DNA of 8,840 bases, from assembly GCA_937944175.1 (NCBI GenBank), contig CALDZW010000166.1:1-8840 (forward strand), read 5' to 3'. The position numbers were made by a program, and so were the translations under genes. Position 1 is the first letter of the stretch. Each line of letters begins with the position of its first letter. This DNA comes from an uncultured Candidatus Altimarinota bacterium (GTDB lineage: Bacteria; Patescibacteriota; Gracilibacteria; BD1-5; UBA6164). Of the stretch, positions 8,268 through 8,840 are shown one piece after another. The notes under the pieces are model-generated. The model was not told where the DNA came from and did not search any database. It saw nothing but the letters and a program-made list of their open reading frames with translations.

Positions 8268-8717
8268 CTACAATACACTATACATAACAATTCCAGCAGC
8301 TACAGATACATTCAAACTTTCTTTTTTTCCTCTCATAGGAATAATCACTTTTTTGTCTGATATATTTAATATATTTTCTGAGACTCAAGAAACTTCATTT
8401 CACATAACTAAACAGACTTTCTCTTCCTGTAGTTTAAATAATTCTGTATAATCAACTGAATCATTACAAAGCTCTACTGACCATATTTTGTATCCTTGTT
8501 TCTTCAGGTCATCTATAATTTGTGCTGAATCTTCAAAATATTCCCAGTCAATAAACTGTTCTCCACCTAGAGCAGTTTTGCTAATATCGTTTCTTGGTGG
8601 GTAAGGAGTATAGCCTGTAAGAAGTAATTTTTCAAATCATGCTCAATCTGCATTTCTAAAAATAGCTCATACATTTTGCATGCTCCTAATATTGTCTAAA
8701 AGGATGATTTTTGACAT
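8268..8717 (-). CDS. SpoU/TrmH-family RNA 2'-O-methyltransferase (SPOUT fold)
   Basis: The frame encodes 149 residues with TGA as Gly and ends in TAG. Members use S-adenosylmethionine to methylate the 2'-OH of a nucleotide in rRNA or tRNA; the knotted SPOUT fold acts as a dimer in the cytoplasm. All three SpoU motifs are present. Motif 1 is L7-D-N-I-R-S-M-Q-N-V-G-A-I-F-R-N-A-D-G-A-G. Motif 2 is V101-C-L-V-M-G-N-E-V-S-G-V-S. Motif 3 is V124-I-I-P-M-R-G followed by S-L-N-V-S-V-A-A-G. The segment Y36-T-P-Y-P-P ... I-S-K-T-A-L-G-G-E is typical of a small TrmH-like subgroup. It lacks the N-terminal RNA-binding extension of RlmB, and its size is closer to the minimal TrmL type, so the RNA target cannot be named. 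Both invariant glycines of motif 2 are TGA codons, strong evidence for the code used here. Five of its eleven glycines are TGA. It has its own promoter and terminator. Confidence 0.95.
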
Positions 8718-8778
8718 AGAGAATTTTTGATTACATAGATATTTTACAATAAATATACAAAAAATACTGATTCTTACA

Positions 8779-8793
8779 AGTTTTCAGAAAACT
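8779..8793. repeat. perfect short palindrome at the methyltransferase promoter
   Basis: AGTTTTC-A-GAAAACT is a perfect 7-bp inverted repeat around one central base. Its edge overlaps the -10 element of the promoter at 8791-8820, covering the probable transcription start. That position suits a repressor operator. The sequence is AT-rich and short, so chance is possible, and no U tract makes it a terminator. Confidence 0.35.
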
Positions 8794-8820
8794 ATACAAA
8801 ATACTTTTATTGATTGTCAA
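8791..8820 (-). promoter_or_regulatory. sigma70-like promoter of the SpoU-family gene
   Basis: On the minus strand a consensus -35 TTGACA (8815-8820) is followed after 18 nt by TATAGT (8791-8796). It lies about 75 nt before the ATG at 8717, leaving a leader of roughly 65 nt without a visible Shine-Dalgarno site. No gene was seen in the remaining sequence up to the window edge (8718-8840). Confidence 0.65.
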
Positions 8821-8840
8821 TATAAAACATACATTTTTTT

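Noticed and set aside
8215..8451. Plus-strand open frame of 78 codons
   Set aside because: It is antisense to the C-terminal half of the SpoU-family gene and its terminator, with no ribosome site or motif.

Overview
The window reads correctly only when TGA is a glycine codon (translation table 25). This code, together with the very AT-rich sequence, points to a Patescibacteria/CPR bacterium of the Gracilibacteria (BD1-5) or Absconditabacteria (SR1) type. With the standard bacterial code every real gene here is cut into fragments. With TGA as Gly, five long genes appear, each ending in TAA or TAG. TGA falls exactly on family-invariant glycines: both glycines of the SpoU G-N-E-x-x-G motif, the glycines of PKD W-D-F-G-D-G motifs, and G15 in the N-L-G-D-E motif of a pyruvyltransferase. 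Tryptophan is normally TGG, so TGA is not Trp here.

Layout: (1) 9-608, plus strand: a CYTH-domain phosphohydrolase/cyclase-like protein of 199 aa. (2) About 604-640: a long hairpin with A/T tracts on both sides, acting as a shared terminator for the convergent genes. (3) 8137 down to 644, minus strand: a three-gene surface cluster. In order of transcription it holds a secreted P-domain/SLH protein (726 aa), a secreted SLH/9xPKD/thrombospondin-type-3/Cys-rich protein (1361 aa), and a CsaB-type polysaccharide pyruvyl transferase (375 aa) that starts 3 nt after the preceding stop codon. (4) 8717-8268, minus strand: a compact SpoU/TrmH-family RNA 2'-O-methyltransferase (149 aa) with its own promoter (8791-8820) and its own hairpin terminator (8204-8238), so it is separate from the surface cluster.

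The surface cluster is the notable part. In Gram-positive bacteria CsaB adds pyruvate ketals to the secondary cell-wall polymer, and SLH domains bind that pyruvylated polymer. Here two SLH-bearing exported proteins sit directly upstream of a pyruvyltransferase. This suggests a self-contained cassette that makes both the surface proteins and the wall modification that holds them. One protein carries its SLH domains at the C-terminus, behind a P (Homo B) domain with no attached protease. The other carries them at the N-terminus and extends nine PKD modules outward, ending in a Ca-binding-type TSP3 motif and a 14-cysteine tip. The roles in adhesion, host contact or S-layer formation are inferences from domain content.

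No rRNA, tRNA, CRISPR array, insertion sequence or phage gene was seen. Apart from the intergenic gaps (the longest about 130 bp) and the 123 bp at the right edge, the whole window is coding.
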